From contig JAJSPD010000048.1 in NCBI GenBank assembly GCA_021307315.1, positions 124,001 to 188,000 of the forward strand: 64,000 bases of DNA, read 5' to 3'. The translations under genes were made by a program, and so were the position numbers. The stretch comes from Bisporella sp. PMI_857. Lineage: Eukaryota > Ascomycota > Leotiomycetes > Helotiales > Helotiaceae. The notes beneath the pieces were generated by a model. That model searched no databases, was not told the DNA's origin, and worked only from the letters and a program-made list of their open reading frames with translations. Every line of letters starts with the position of its first letter. The first letter of the stretch is position 1. Positions 20,834 through 29,795 of the stretch are shown in pieces.

Positions 20834-23800
20834 TTAGGCAATAATAACATCAAAGTCCCTAATTTCATCATACTCTCCAATACACTGTAAGCATGGCTTG
20901 TGGGGGAGGACGAGAGTTCGTTTCCCCCTCTGTATGCTAGCAGCAGCAGCAGCTAAACGAGCCTGCCAGTTGCCATATGCTCTAACTATTCCAGTTGAAC
21001 TCGGCGAATCGAAGATCTCATCCCAACAATCGATAGAAACTAGTTCTCCGTGGCGATCAACTGGTTCTCCCTGCCCGGCAATCGTTTTTCCAGGTTGGTG
21101 TAAGCATTTTCGCGTGACATTCAAGCACTTGCTTTTGAACATAGAGATGATGTCTAGGTCGCCCAAGGGCTTGCCCCCATCATTGATAGACACTAAGGTC
21201 TCGACAAGAATTACTAACTTGTCACGTAGGCCACGAGCCCCAACGTCAACGGGCATTTCAAAATCAGTAAAAGATAGATGCAAGGATGTGCTAGCGAAAC
21301 TGTCTCCCAAAGTTCCATCAAATGGCAAATGGTTGATCATTTGCCAGGAATTGACATCGTAATCTTTCAATACAGGGTTAGATGGAGGGAGAAGAAGGGC
21401 AAGCTCAGAACGCCCCAGGTTTCCGAGAACCCTCTGCACAGGATGCTTAGATGTATTCTTAGAGGGATCGCTTAGCAATGCTGAGGCAACATAAATCGAA
21501 TTTCCACTGGACAAAGCCATCACTCCTCGAAGCACTTCTAGGTCAATATTACAATCTCCGCTTTCAAACATAGCAATACAAGCGAAACATCTTGCTAGGT
21601 AGCTTTCGATATTGGAATCAAGCCCTGGGGATAGAACCTCCTCTAGGGAAGACAAAATCGACACTAGGGGTAAATCCTCGAAGGGTAAAGACATCTGGCC
21701 ATGATCATCAGGACTAATTAGCGATGGAGCCCATTTAGCTTCATAGAGAGGATTTTTTATTGTTTCAATGCAGATCGTGGCTCCTCCTAGAGATTCATAG
21801 AGTGAGCTTGCGAAGACAAGAGCCATCATTGATATTCTCTGTTGAGTGGCAGAAATGGCGAACCCCTCTGAACCAGAAGACCACCAATCTTGAAGATAAG
21901 AGTGTAACTTCTGAGGTTCAATTGATTCAAGAGCGTCAACAATTTCTTGAATGGTTGCTAGTAGTCCATTTCTGTAAACGCAAAAAAATGGAGAAAGACA
22001 TTGAGATTTCTTAAAAATAGCCATTTCGTGAACATCACCTAACAGAAAGTCATAGGTCGTTTCCCTTTCACCTAGCTTCGCTAAACTGAATCGGCGGTTA
22101 TCAATACTGGTGTTATCGTTAGATCGGAAGAGAAAGCATTGTTCGCCAGACGTTTCGATATTTAAGCGTTGAATACGATTGAAGCACGCCGCACACTGTT
22201 TCTCTGCTAGACAATCTTTTGTGAAATCTGGAGGCAGCGGATCTTTTGAGGGTTGGAATTGATCCAAATTTTCGCGGCAACAGCTACTGCACTCATTGGC
22301 TAAATCAGCGCAGATACTTTGAGGGCACCCAGACGATGCACAGCCGCAGGAAGCTCCCTCGCAGCTTATCTCGGACTCTGGAAACATGGCCTGTATCCAG
22401 CGGCAATGCCTCATACTGGCGAAAGTGCGCTTATGCATTGCAGTTGGCTCACTTTGACTCTGAGGTGTTGTAAAGGATATTGTTGGAGAAGCTATCGCCG
22501 AGGCGTAGCGGTACTCTGTGTGGGTTGGTTCGTGTCCATCGTCGGTAGTCTCTCGTTCTCGATATCGGATAATCACGTCGTCATGATTAACCTGAAGAGT
22601 ACCAGCAATTCTGCGTAGCATTGCAATTCTGCCTTCAACATCTGATACCATTCTTAACAGTGTAGGTAAAGCGCTCAAGCCAAAGAAAGCAAGGGGGTTC
22701 TTATCAGGTTCATTAAGTAGCGACTTGCACCAGCGCATTCCAAGTCCGAAGAGCTTAACAAACTGTCGCTGTTCTATACCAGAAGCACTAGTGTACCTCT
22801 TCGCGGCGCTCGCAACTAGATTCAGCCATGCAATAGAATTAGAACACGAGCTGACATGGTTTGAGATGAGAATGATCAGGTTGCAACACTCTTCGGCACC
22901 CGAAAATGGCGATGTCCACTGAGAAATAATAGCCCCTAAAACTACTATCCAAAACTCTTCCATGGAAACTCGAGATGTTTCTGAAGCAAGATGACGTTCT
23001 GTTGCCACTGGGAGCGAGTAGTAACGCATCCGCGCAAGTGGCAAGGACCAAAAAACGCCTTCCTTATCGCTGCGTATGCCGTGTCTCGAAATCGTGACAA
23101 GTGCGTCGTTCATCAGCTCATCATGTTGATCTATGTCCTTTATTTCACCCATCAACACTTCCATGTTTGGATATAAATGCCAAGATGACATTGCAAGTAG
23201 CACAGCACCATTTTGTACTTGCTGAGGTATTCCTTGCACCAAATTTTCCATGGCACGCATTGCTGAGGTCCATGCCTCAATAACACTTTCATAAGGATCC
23301 GATGATGTGTTCACTGGCAGATGAACATTGTTGATGATGAGCATCAATTGCGTCTGCTGAAGCCGCCTGTCAGCATCTGCAGTCTGAAGCCACGATCGCG
23401 CACTAGAGTCCCAAGTGGCTAGCTGCTGTCGAGTAAAGGTTTGCTGAGCAGCCATGATTGCAGCGGTTTCTGCTGCATTTGTGTTGTTGAACACCTCATT
23501 TATGGCTTGCTTACGCCGTTCTACCAATTCAGCCCAAAGTGAAATAGCCTCATGGCTTTTCCATATACGGGCCAGCATGCACGCAAGAAGGTGAACAGCT
23601 AGAGCGCCTTGCCCAGAAGTCGCGGCTGCCCAGATATTTGTGCCATCAAGGCCTGCTTGAGCTGAAAAAATTCCAACATTGGGGTTATTTTGTGCTTCGG
23701 TCGAACGAGACGATATGCTCGACACCCGCTTTCCGTACGCTTGAATAAGATGCGGAATTGGCGGTACCATATTCTCAAAAAGCGCACCCAGCCTCCTGGC

Positions 23801-24019
23801 TGTGATATGCGGAGGACCTTCCTCAGCCGCGCTACGTCTGTGTACAGAAAGAGCATCTCTAAGGCCATGAAACTCCTTTGGTGCTTCTACTTTCATCAAA
23901 GAAAAGTCTAGGTTGAAATTGGCAGCTGCTACCGTCAGCTCGTTTGGCATCGAAAGAATGGCACTATTGAGCTTCGAAATAGGAGACATTCTGATGGCTG
24001 GAGGATCTGTTATATCCAA
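20834..24019 (-). CDS. large uncharacterised fungal protein with cysteine cluster (1,061 aa)
   Basis: An uninterrupted frame of 3.2 kb, the longest in the window. I associate the N-terminal stretch (GTNIWAAATSG, 126-136, and HLLACMLARIW, 143-153) with a family of long fungal hypothetical proteins that has no assigned function; this is from memory and no domain name is known to me. Residues 200-235 (RQQLATWDSSARSWLQTADA) and 270-286 are also well structured. A striking Cys-rich segment spans 553-612, with 11 Cys at 553, 558, 560, 565, 570, 577, 580, 581, 603, 609 and 612. There is no signal peptide and no convincing membrane span. ATGs at residues 11 and 24 are alternative starts. The product is probably cytosolic. 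Confidence 0.8.
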   Translation of the reverse strand: MDITDPPAIRMSPISKLNSAILSMPNELTVAAANFNLDFSLMKVEAPKEFHGLRDALSVHRRSAAEEGPPHITARRLGALFENMVPPIPHLIQAYGKRVSSISSRSTEAQNNPNVGIFSAQAGLDGTNIWAAATSGQGALAVHLLACMLARIWKSHEAISLWAELVERRKQAINEVFNNTNAAETAAIMAAQQTFTRQQLATWDSSARSWLQTADADRRLQQTQLMLIINNVHLPVNTSSDPYESVIEAWTSAMRAMENLVQGIPQQVQNGAVLLAMSSWHLYPNMEVLMGEIKDIDQHDELMNDALVTISRHGIRSDKEGVFWSLPLARMRYYSLPVATERHLASETSRVSMEEFWIVVLGAIISQWTSPFSGAEECCNLIILISNHVSSCSNSIAWLNLVASAAKRYTSASGIEQRQFVKLFGLGMRWCKSLLNEPDKNPLAFFGLSALPTLLRMVSDVEGRIAMLRRIAGTLQVNHDDVIIRYRERETTDDGHEPTHTEYRYASAIASPTISFTTPQSQSEPTAMHKRTFASMRHCRWIQAMFPESEISCEGASCGCASSGCPQSICADLANECSSCCRENLDQFQPSKDPLPPDFTKDCLAEKQCAACFNRIQRLNIETSGEQCFLFRSNDNTSIDNRRFSLAKLGERETTYDFLLGDVHEMAIFKKSQCLSPFFCVYRNGLLATIQEIVDALESIEPQKLHSYLQDWWSSGSEGFAISATQQRISMMALVFASSLYESLGGATICIETIKNPLYEAKWAPSLISPDDHGQMSLPFEDLPLVSILSSLEEVLSPGLDSNIESYLARCFACIAMFESGDCNIDLEVLRGVMALSSGNSIYVASALLSDPSKNTSKHPVQRVLGNLGRSELALLLPPSNPVLKDYDVNSWQMINHLPFDGTLGDSFASTSLHLSFTDFEMPVDVGARGLRDKLVILVETLVSINDGGKPLGDLDIISMFKSKCLNVTRKCLHQPGKTIAGQGEPVDRHGELVSIDCWDEIFDSPSSTGIVRAYGNWQARLAAAAASIQRGKRTLVLPHKPCLQCIGEYDEIRDFDVIIA

Positions 24020-24650
24020 ATTACGGAATGTAAAGTGGTTTTGTGTTCATAAGCTGTTGAAAGTAGACTCTGGAAATATCAGTGTTCTCTTTTGGGCGTG
24101 CGATGAGCTATACGTGGTGAATAGTCATCGCGAGGCGCTATGCTAGGCTCACTGACTACCTTCGAAGCCTTACGTTGGCCAGTGAATAGTAGCCTATTAA
24201 CCCTAACTCTAACTCAGCCACAAGATTCGACATACATGAAATACGCTGCAAGATCACGAAACGGGACAGACAAGGCGGAGGTGCATACCTCAGCTGAATG
24301 ACACGTGATCTCCAAATGACCTTTGATCATCGCATGAGACGTACGTACGGATTCAAAAGGAGTCCTACGGTTTTATATCTTGATATCATACAATTAAACC
24401 TCAGACTCCACCTGTGATTCATCTGATAACCAAGGCTCGGATTCAATCCGAAGCGTCACTGGCTGATTATGATTGGCTCGGCTAAGCTTTCGTCACATTT
24501 GGGGGATGAATAAGGCCCCATTTTCAGTGTCCCTCAGGCAAAATACATATATATATCGTGGTTCAGTTATTCAACTTTATACCCAAATTTTATTCTTTTG
24601 TACCTCGCCCTACGACACTTGCCTCTAAACTAACTCACAGAACCAAGAGA
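24020..24650. other. divergent promoter region
   Basis: Between the 1,061-aa gene and the DUF1349 gene. It contains CACGTG at 24302-24307, the palindrome element at 24437-24479 and a TATATATAT stretch near 24548. A short telomere-like CCCTAACTCTAACTC run lies near 24199. Confidence 0.5.
24437..24479. promoter_or_regulatory. TCGG-N7-CCGA palindrome with downstream ATGATTGGCTC
   Basis: TCGGATTCAATCCGA at 24437-24451 followed by ATGATTGGCTC at 24469-24479. It differs from the 12168 copy by one base within the 15-bp palindrome and has an identical 11-bp tail. It lies about 170-215 bp upstream of the DUF1349 start codon, a sensible promoter position. Confidence 0.45.
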
Positions 24651-25489
24651 ATGGCTAGCCTCCCCTTCCACACCCTTAACCTCCCCTCGGGAACATCTGC
24701 ACCCACCCCAGACACCACAACGTTCACGCTCAGTCCACCTTCGCCAACGGATATATGGCGCACGCCACTCCCAGCTCCGGTGGATAACCTCAACGCGCCC
24801 GTAATATACAAAGCCATCCCCTTAAAGTCATTCAAACGCCTCCGCATCACCGTAGAAGCGAAATGGAGGACCTTATACGTAAGCCACGCTTCACATACGA
24901 CCCCCGCCTACATTCAACGACCTCTATATGTACCCTTTCATGCCCTAAACCAACCTCCCCACCTTACCGGTATGCAAAATCCCCATTAACCCCCCATTCT
25001 AGGATCAAGGCGGCCTGGTCTTCATCCTCCCCGATTCCTTGAGCCCCACCGCGGACGCCGCCCAAAAGAGAGGCTGGAGATGGATCAAATCCGGCATCGA
25101 ATACTACAAGAACGAGGCCTACGTGAGCACCGTAGCCGCCGACCGCACCGCCGACTGGAGCCTGATTAAGAACCCCTCCGTGCGTCCTCTCCCCTCCCCT
25201 TCACGAAACCCGTAGACTCGAGAAAAAACTGACGTCAATGCAGGAGGGCGGCGAGGCAACGGTCGAGTTCGAGCGGGATCCCGAAAATCGCACCTTGTGG
25301 GTGTATGCTGTTGCGGACGCGGGCGCGGAGGGGGAGCAGAGGACCCCGGTGAGGGAGGTGACGTGGGTTTTTGGCGAGGATGGGGAGAGGGAGGCATGGG
25401 TGGGGGTTTATGCTGCGAAGCCTACGGCTAATGAGGATGGGAGCGAGCTGGCTGTTGGGTTTAAGGGGTGGGAACTGGACCTCGTTTGA
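24651..25489 (+). CDS. DUF1349-type concanavalin-like fold protein, three exons (216 aa)
   Basis: Exons 24651-24878, 25003-25179 and 25244-25489 join in frame (651 nt). The joined protein has the landmark run of the DUF1349 family: FKRLRITVEAKWRTLYDQGG, LVFILPDS, WIKSGIEYY, AYVSTVAADRTADWSL, ATVEFERD, REVTWVFGED and WVGVYAAKP. The fold is a beta-sandwich related to concanavalin-like lectins and glucanases. Members are mostly cytosolic fungal and bacterial proteins of unclear function. There is no signal peptide. The ATG at 24651 follows an AT-rich leader. Intron 1 (124 nt) and intron 2 (64 nt) have GTAAGC and GTGCGT donors. Confidence 0.85.
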
Positions 25490-25869
25490 CCTTGAAAACA
25501 GGGGAAGCGATGAGCTCTCTATTCCTTATTTGTAAGTGATGAAGATATATTCATCTTGCAAAACGTAGTTTCGCTCGGTGTACCAAATGAAACAGCACTA
25601 TTTCGCGGCCTAACTACTGGAAACTGTTTTTTGGGGGGGGGGGGGGGGGGGACGAATTCTTGTGATTTATTTTGCTAATTTTAAGGAAGAAATGAAGGGA
25701 TGACATTGAAAGATGCACAACTCAAAAGAAACCTCCTGGGCAAGTTTCGTGCTAAAGGAAACGGGCTTGTCTGTGAAACCCTGTACATGGAATGCTTCGC
25801 AGCTAAAGGAAAATTTCAAGACAACGCAGAACCCAGCAGTAAACCACCACCTAGACCCAGCAGCGGTAA
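25490..25869. other. intergenic region with G homopolymer
   Basis: Convergent 3' flank of the DUF1349 gene and the WW-like locus. The only notable item is the poly-G run at 25633-25651. Confidence 0.5.
25633..25651. repeat. 19-nt poly-G run
   Basis: TTTTTT followed by 19 consecutive G. Its true length may vary or be misassembled. Confidence 0.9.
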
Positions 25870-26359
25870 TCAATAACCACCTTCATAACCATAGCCATAG
25901 CGGTTCCCTCTGAAGTAAGGCGTCTGCGGCCTCAGATACATCGCATTTGGGTCCTCGTAAGGACCCTGCGTGTATGGATTATACCTAGATCCATCGCCAC
26001 ACCTACTAACCCACTGGTTAAAGCCTCCACCAGCCATGCCTTGCGGTCCATACGGGGGCTCTATGAAAATATCCATGCCTTACCGATCTTTGCCTATAAA
26101 CTGGAGCTCCCCGGTCTGTATAGCGCGAGACATGGCCTGCCAGATCTCATAATGCTTTTCATAAATATGTCTGTGCATCGTATTGCCGAACCCACCCTGT
26201 TGGAAGTTCTCTTCGCTCATCTTCCATGCTACTCCTATATTGTGGTGGGATGCCATTGCGAGACATGTCGAGATAGGAAATGTTCTGTCGGGGAGCTGAA
26301 GACGTCGCCGCTTCATATGGTGGCGGATCGCCCTGCGGAATGCCTGTTCTTGAAGCCAT
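25870..26359 (-). pseudogene. disrupted WW-like small protein gene
   Basis: From ATG 26359 the frame reads MASRTGIPQGDPPPYEAAT and then ELPTGWVRQYDAQTYL, which resembles the first half of a WW domain (LPxGW). It then stops at 26159. The end of the locus, in another frame (26076-25870), is Gly/Tyr/Pro-rich (PYGPQGMAGGGFNQW, GNRYGYGYEGGY), the usual tail of such small fungal proteins. A middle part is open in the third frame. I found no pair of splice sites that joins the pieces in phase; the only GT-AG candidate near the last join is 24 nt. It is either a frameshifted gene or an unusual splice pattern. Confidence 0.35.
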
Positions 26360-27218
26360 AGTAATACTTGTGTGCAGAGTAAAATTTGAAGTTGTGCAGA
26401 AATGAAATGCACTAGAGTAAGAGTGAAGAGAGGTACAAAAAACAAAACCAAGACATGTCCGTTGACGTCATCTATATATGATGGCACCGTTTATGCCACT
26501 AGCTTTCATTCTGGTCCCTTACGTTCAGTAGAGAAATACATTTGTTACTTCTTCAGCACTTGCTTTGGCTAGAAATACGACCATTGTAGAGCTTGTAAGG
26601 ATGCTGGACTATTAAATTGCATCAGGATGTGTGGCCTACACTTGAAGACAGCCATAAGGCATGGCTACCACGAAGGAACCTTTCTTGCTGAAGATCACTA
26701 GAATGGAGATAGGTGACTAACCTGGTAGTAATCCATATGAGAGTAATAATCTGTGTGGAAAGCTCAGGAACTATGATTGAACTAAGGCTAGGCTGGTCTG
26801 ATACCGTCACGTGCATTTCATTTTTTGGTGGCTAGGACAATTCCTCCGCTTACTTTTCCCAAAGCCTCCAAGATTAGTAGGGTATAAAGTTTTGCCAATG
26901 AAAATATGTGGCTGCGGAGAACCTGGTTATTCCCGCATAATTAACTGGGAGGCGTGCCTTACGCAACGACGATTCGTCGTAATAGACGAAAGCATATGAT
27001 GTGGCTTGGCAATTGACCAGTGCTATGGGAGTGTCTAGATCCTCATAGTTTGTCCTCTAATCTAGCCGTTTGTAGGGAAGAGCCATGGCACACGTATATA
27101 TCCTACCATCACGGCTGCCTAACTAGCCCACCCATATGAACGCTCTCACTTGAGCGAGCTTGCCATATCGAATCTATTTCTCTAGATATACAGCAAGTGC
27201 CATTATCCAAAGTTCAAA
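26360..27218. other. intergenic region
   Basis: Divergent promoter space. It holds a CACGTG at 26809-26814. No gene or repeat is seen. Confidence 0.45.
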
Positions 27219-28509
27219 ATGAAAGGAGTCATCGTCTCTAAGGCCGGTGGTGGTTTTGAGGTTGTAGACAATCTCAGCAAGCCTGTCCCGGGGCCTAGGC
27301 AGGTCCTCGTAAAATCTTTGGCGACCGCCATTAATCCAGTGTTCGTCGCAATTTGTGACAATTACGTATATCACTATGCGAAGGCTAACTCTATCGTAGT
27401 GATCCATTGATGCAAACCAGTGGCATTCTAGTAACGGAATGGCCTATCGTCCTCGGATGCGATGCATCTGGAGAAGTCATCGAAGTCGGCGATGAGGTCT
27501 CAAAGTTCAAGGTTGGTGATGGGGTATTTGGCTGCACAAGATTAGGCATACCTGGGTATTCAACATTCCAGGAATATGTAGGTCTGATGTTTTGGGGTGT
27601 AGCTATTGTACTAAAAGACCAAAGTTTTTGATGGATGAGAAACTTGCATTCAAACGACCAGGAAATATCAGTGTCTCAGAAGCCGCAACCATTGGTGTTG
27701 GATTGTTGGTCAGTTACCATGTCCTACGACAAGACTCTTACAAATTCTGATTAGTGCATAGACTGCATCTCTGGGGTTAATTACTGGGACCAACATAGAA
27801 CCTAAGGAAAGAAGCGAGGCAGATGAATGGATCGTAATTCTTGGTGCTACAGGCAGCGTTGGCCAGTTTGCCGTGCAGGTCTGTCACCAATCAATACATT
27901 AGGTAATATGCTAACCCGCTTTAAGATATCTAGATTATGTGGCTTCAAAGTTCTTGCTTCTTGCTCCCCATCAAATGATGATGTGGTGAAGAAGGTAGGA
28001 GCAGGCGCGACCTTCAGTCATAAACTTCCGTTGGATGAACAAATCAAAGCAATAGGAGAAATCACAAAAGGGAACTTCCTTCGAGTGTTTGATGCAAGCG
28101 GGCTGGCTTCTGAGACGGGAATGGCAGCGCTTACCGCCTTTACCAGCCCTTCAGGAAAGCAAAAGTTCTTTTCAACAACCAACGACTGGTAAGCTGGACA
28201 CATTGGATTTTCAACCCTGAACTAACCACTACTAGGGCACCGATCTCCCCTCAGCAAGGGATTGAGATCTATCAAGTGACCTTAGGGGATATTGGGCGCA
28301 CTGGGAGCACACGCATCGATCAAGTTAATGAAAACATCACTGCTCTAATCCCAGAACTGGAGAAGTCTATCGAGAATGGCGACTTGAAGCCAATGGAATA
28401 TGAGTTCCTTGACGGTATCGACCTTGAACCTATTCTCAAAGGTTTGGATGGATTCCAGAATCGAAAATCTGACGGAAGAAAGCTTGTAGTTAGAGTGACA
28501 CCAAATTAA
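27219..28509 (+). CDS. MDR-family oxidoreductase (zinc-independent enoyl reductase/quinone reductase type), six exons (345 aa)
   Basis: Exons 27219-27340, 27400-27577, 27625-27708, 27762-27878, 27926-28188 and 28236-28509 join in frame (1,038 nt). The GroES-like N-terminal part reads VLVKSLATAINPV and PIVLGCDASGEVIEVGD. The nucleotide-binding Rossmann motif is ILGATGSVGQFAVQ, followed by LASCSPSNDDVVKKVGA, which suits NADPH. The zinc-ligand cysteine set of classical alcohol dehydrogenases is missing, so this is the quinone oxidoreductase/trans-enoyl reductase (ToxD-like) branch. No PKS or other cluster partner is present, so the substrate is unknown. The first intron begins GTTCGT, a weaker donor, but it is the only phase-consistent choice. 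The gene converges on GH18, with stops 35 nt apart. Confidence 0.85.
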
Positions 28510-28544
28510 CAAATCACACTGATGAGTTTGAGATACCAAGTTCA

Positions 28545-29795
28545 TTACTCCTCAGCGCTACCTTCGGAGTAATATTCGAACTCTTTTGGCACCACTGCTT
28601 CACCTGTCCGATGCTCGTCTAAATTAGTTGATGTAAGACGATTCGTTTTGTTTGCCAAGGGCGCTTGTGCTGAAGGAGCCTGTGTTTCTTTGATACTCCC
28701 CCGAACATTCTTGGTCATGAAAGCAGCCCATTGCCAGGGAGCAGCCTAATTATTAGATCATCAGTAATCAGAAATCAGAAATGAAAAGAGTAGGATGTGA
28801 GTTTTGAGAAGAGGAGTTCCAGTCATCCGCGATCGAGACGATCTCTCTCCCAAGAGAAATATCTCAAGGGCAATGACAGAAAGCCCTGATATCCAAAGGA
28901 ACATATTGCGAAGGTTTAGCACCCACCCTATCGCCTGGCAAGGAGTTGAAATATTCCCATCCCATTACTCCTCCAAAATTGGGGTATCTTTGTTTCAACG
29001 TGATAAACACCTCTTGTAAAATTTCGAATGGGACCCAACCGCTCCCGTTTCCAGGATTTGTAACCATGCCGATCACAATTTTTTGCGCTGGCCATCCTCT
29101 TGCGACCATAAAATCAAAGCCGTCTGTCTTACTTATATCTCCCCACCCGCAATAGAACTGAGTATTGTACCACGCGATCTGCCTACCCCTCATAACCTCC
29201 AAGGCCTCATAGCTGAAACCACTAAGATTGTGCCCCGGGTTGTCCGATTGCAATGCTGCTGCGACTGGGGCCAATGTGATAATGAACCGTTCTCCAAAAT
29301 CACTCTTTAGTCTGTCAATCAGTCGTATTATGCCAGCCAGGGTCATGGGCTCTTCAACATCCAAATCTAGTCCATCCAGGCCTCGCTCTTTTATCATGTT
29401 GCGTAGGGGAACATAGTATGCTTCGAAGGTGGCTTCATCGAGGTCGAGGCGCGTAAAGGAGCCTTTTGCTGCCCCTCCTAACATTCCCAACACCTTGATG
29501 CCCGATGCTTGAAGAACGCGCAATTCCGCCCATAACGTAAGATATCGGGGATCTGAAGGTACATGATCATTCTGCGAATGTTAGTCTATTGATATGCCCT
29601 TGTCATAACAACGTCACTCACAAGGGTAATGTTCCCAGGAGGGTCGTTCAGATGAATTGCTGCAAGATTCACATGGGTTACCACGATATCCGGCTGTGTT
29701 ATAATAGGAAGAATAGAACATGGGGTGCCATCCGGATTGTGCTGAGTTTGATAATAGATGACAATTCTGGGAGTTTCGGAAGGAATAGGAGGCAT
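28545..29795 (-). CDS. GH18 chitinase/endo-N-acetylglucosaminidase-like, three exons (339 aa)
   Basis: Exons 29795-29622, 29571-28927 and 28745-28545 join in frame (1,020 nt). The GH18 catalytic motif DGLDLDVEE is intact (DxxDxDxE, D124-E131, E131 the proton donor). Other landmarks are GMLGGAAKGSF before it and LAPVAAAL, AWYNTQFYCGWGD and GVMGWEYFNS after it. There is no signal peptide (start MPPIPSETPRIVIYY). Together with the single compact domain, this fits the fungal subgroup-B small intracellular enzymes rather than secreted cell-wall chitinases. The last intron is long for this genome (181 nt). The C-terminal tail after APWQWAAF is charged and probably disordered. Substrate is chitin or N-glycan chitobiose; the sequence alone does not decide. 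Confidence 0.85.

Noticed and set aside
24196..24216. Telomere-like CCCTAACTCTAACTC run
   Set aside because: Only about one perfect unit with one imperfect repeat; too short to be an interstitial telomere.
27219..28509. MDR oxidoreductase as part of a secondary-metabolite cluster
   Set aside because: No PKS, NRPS, terpene synthase or tailoring enzymes nearby.
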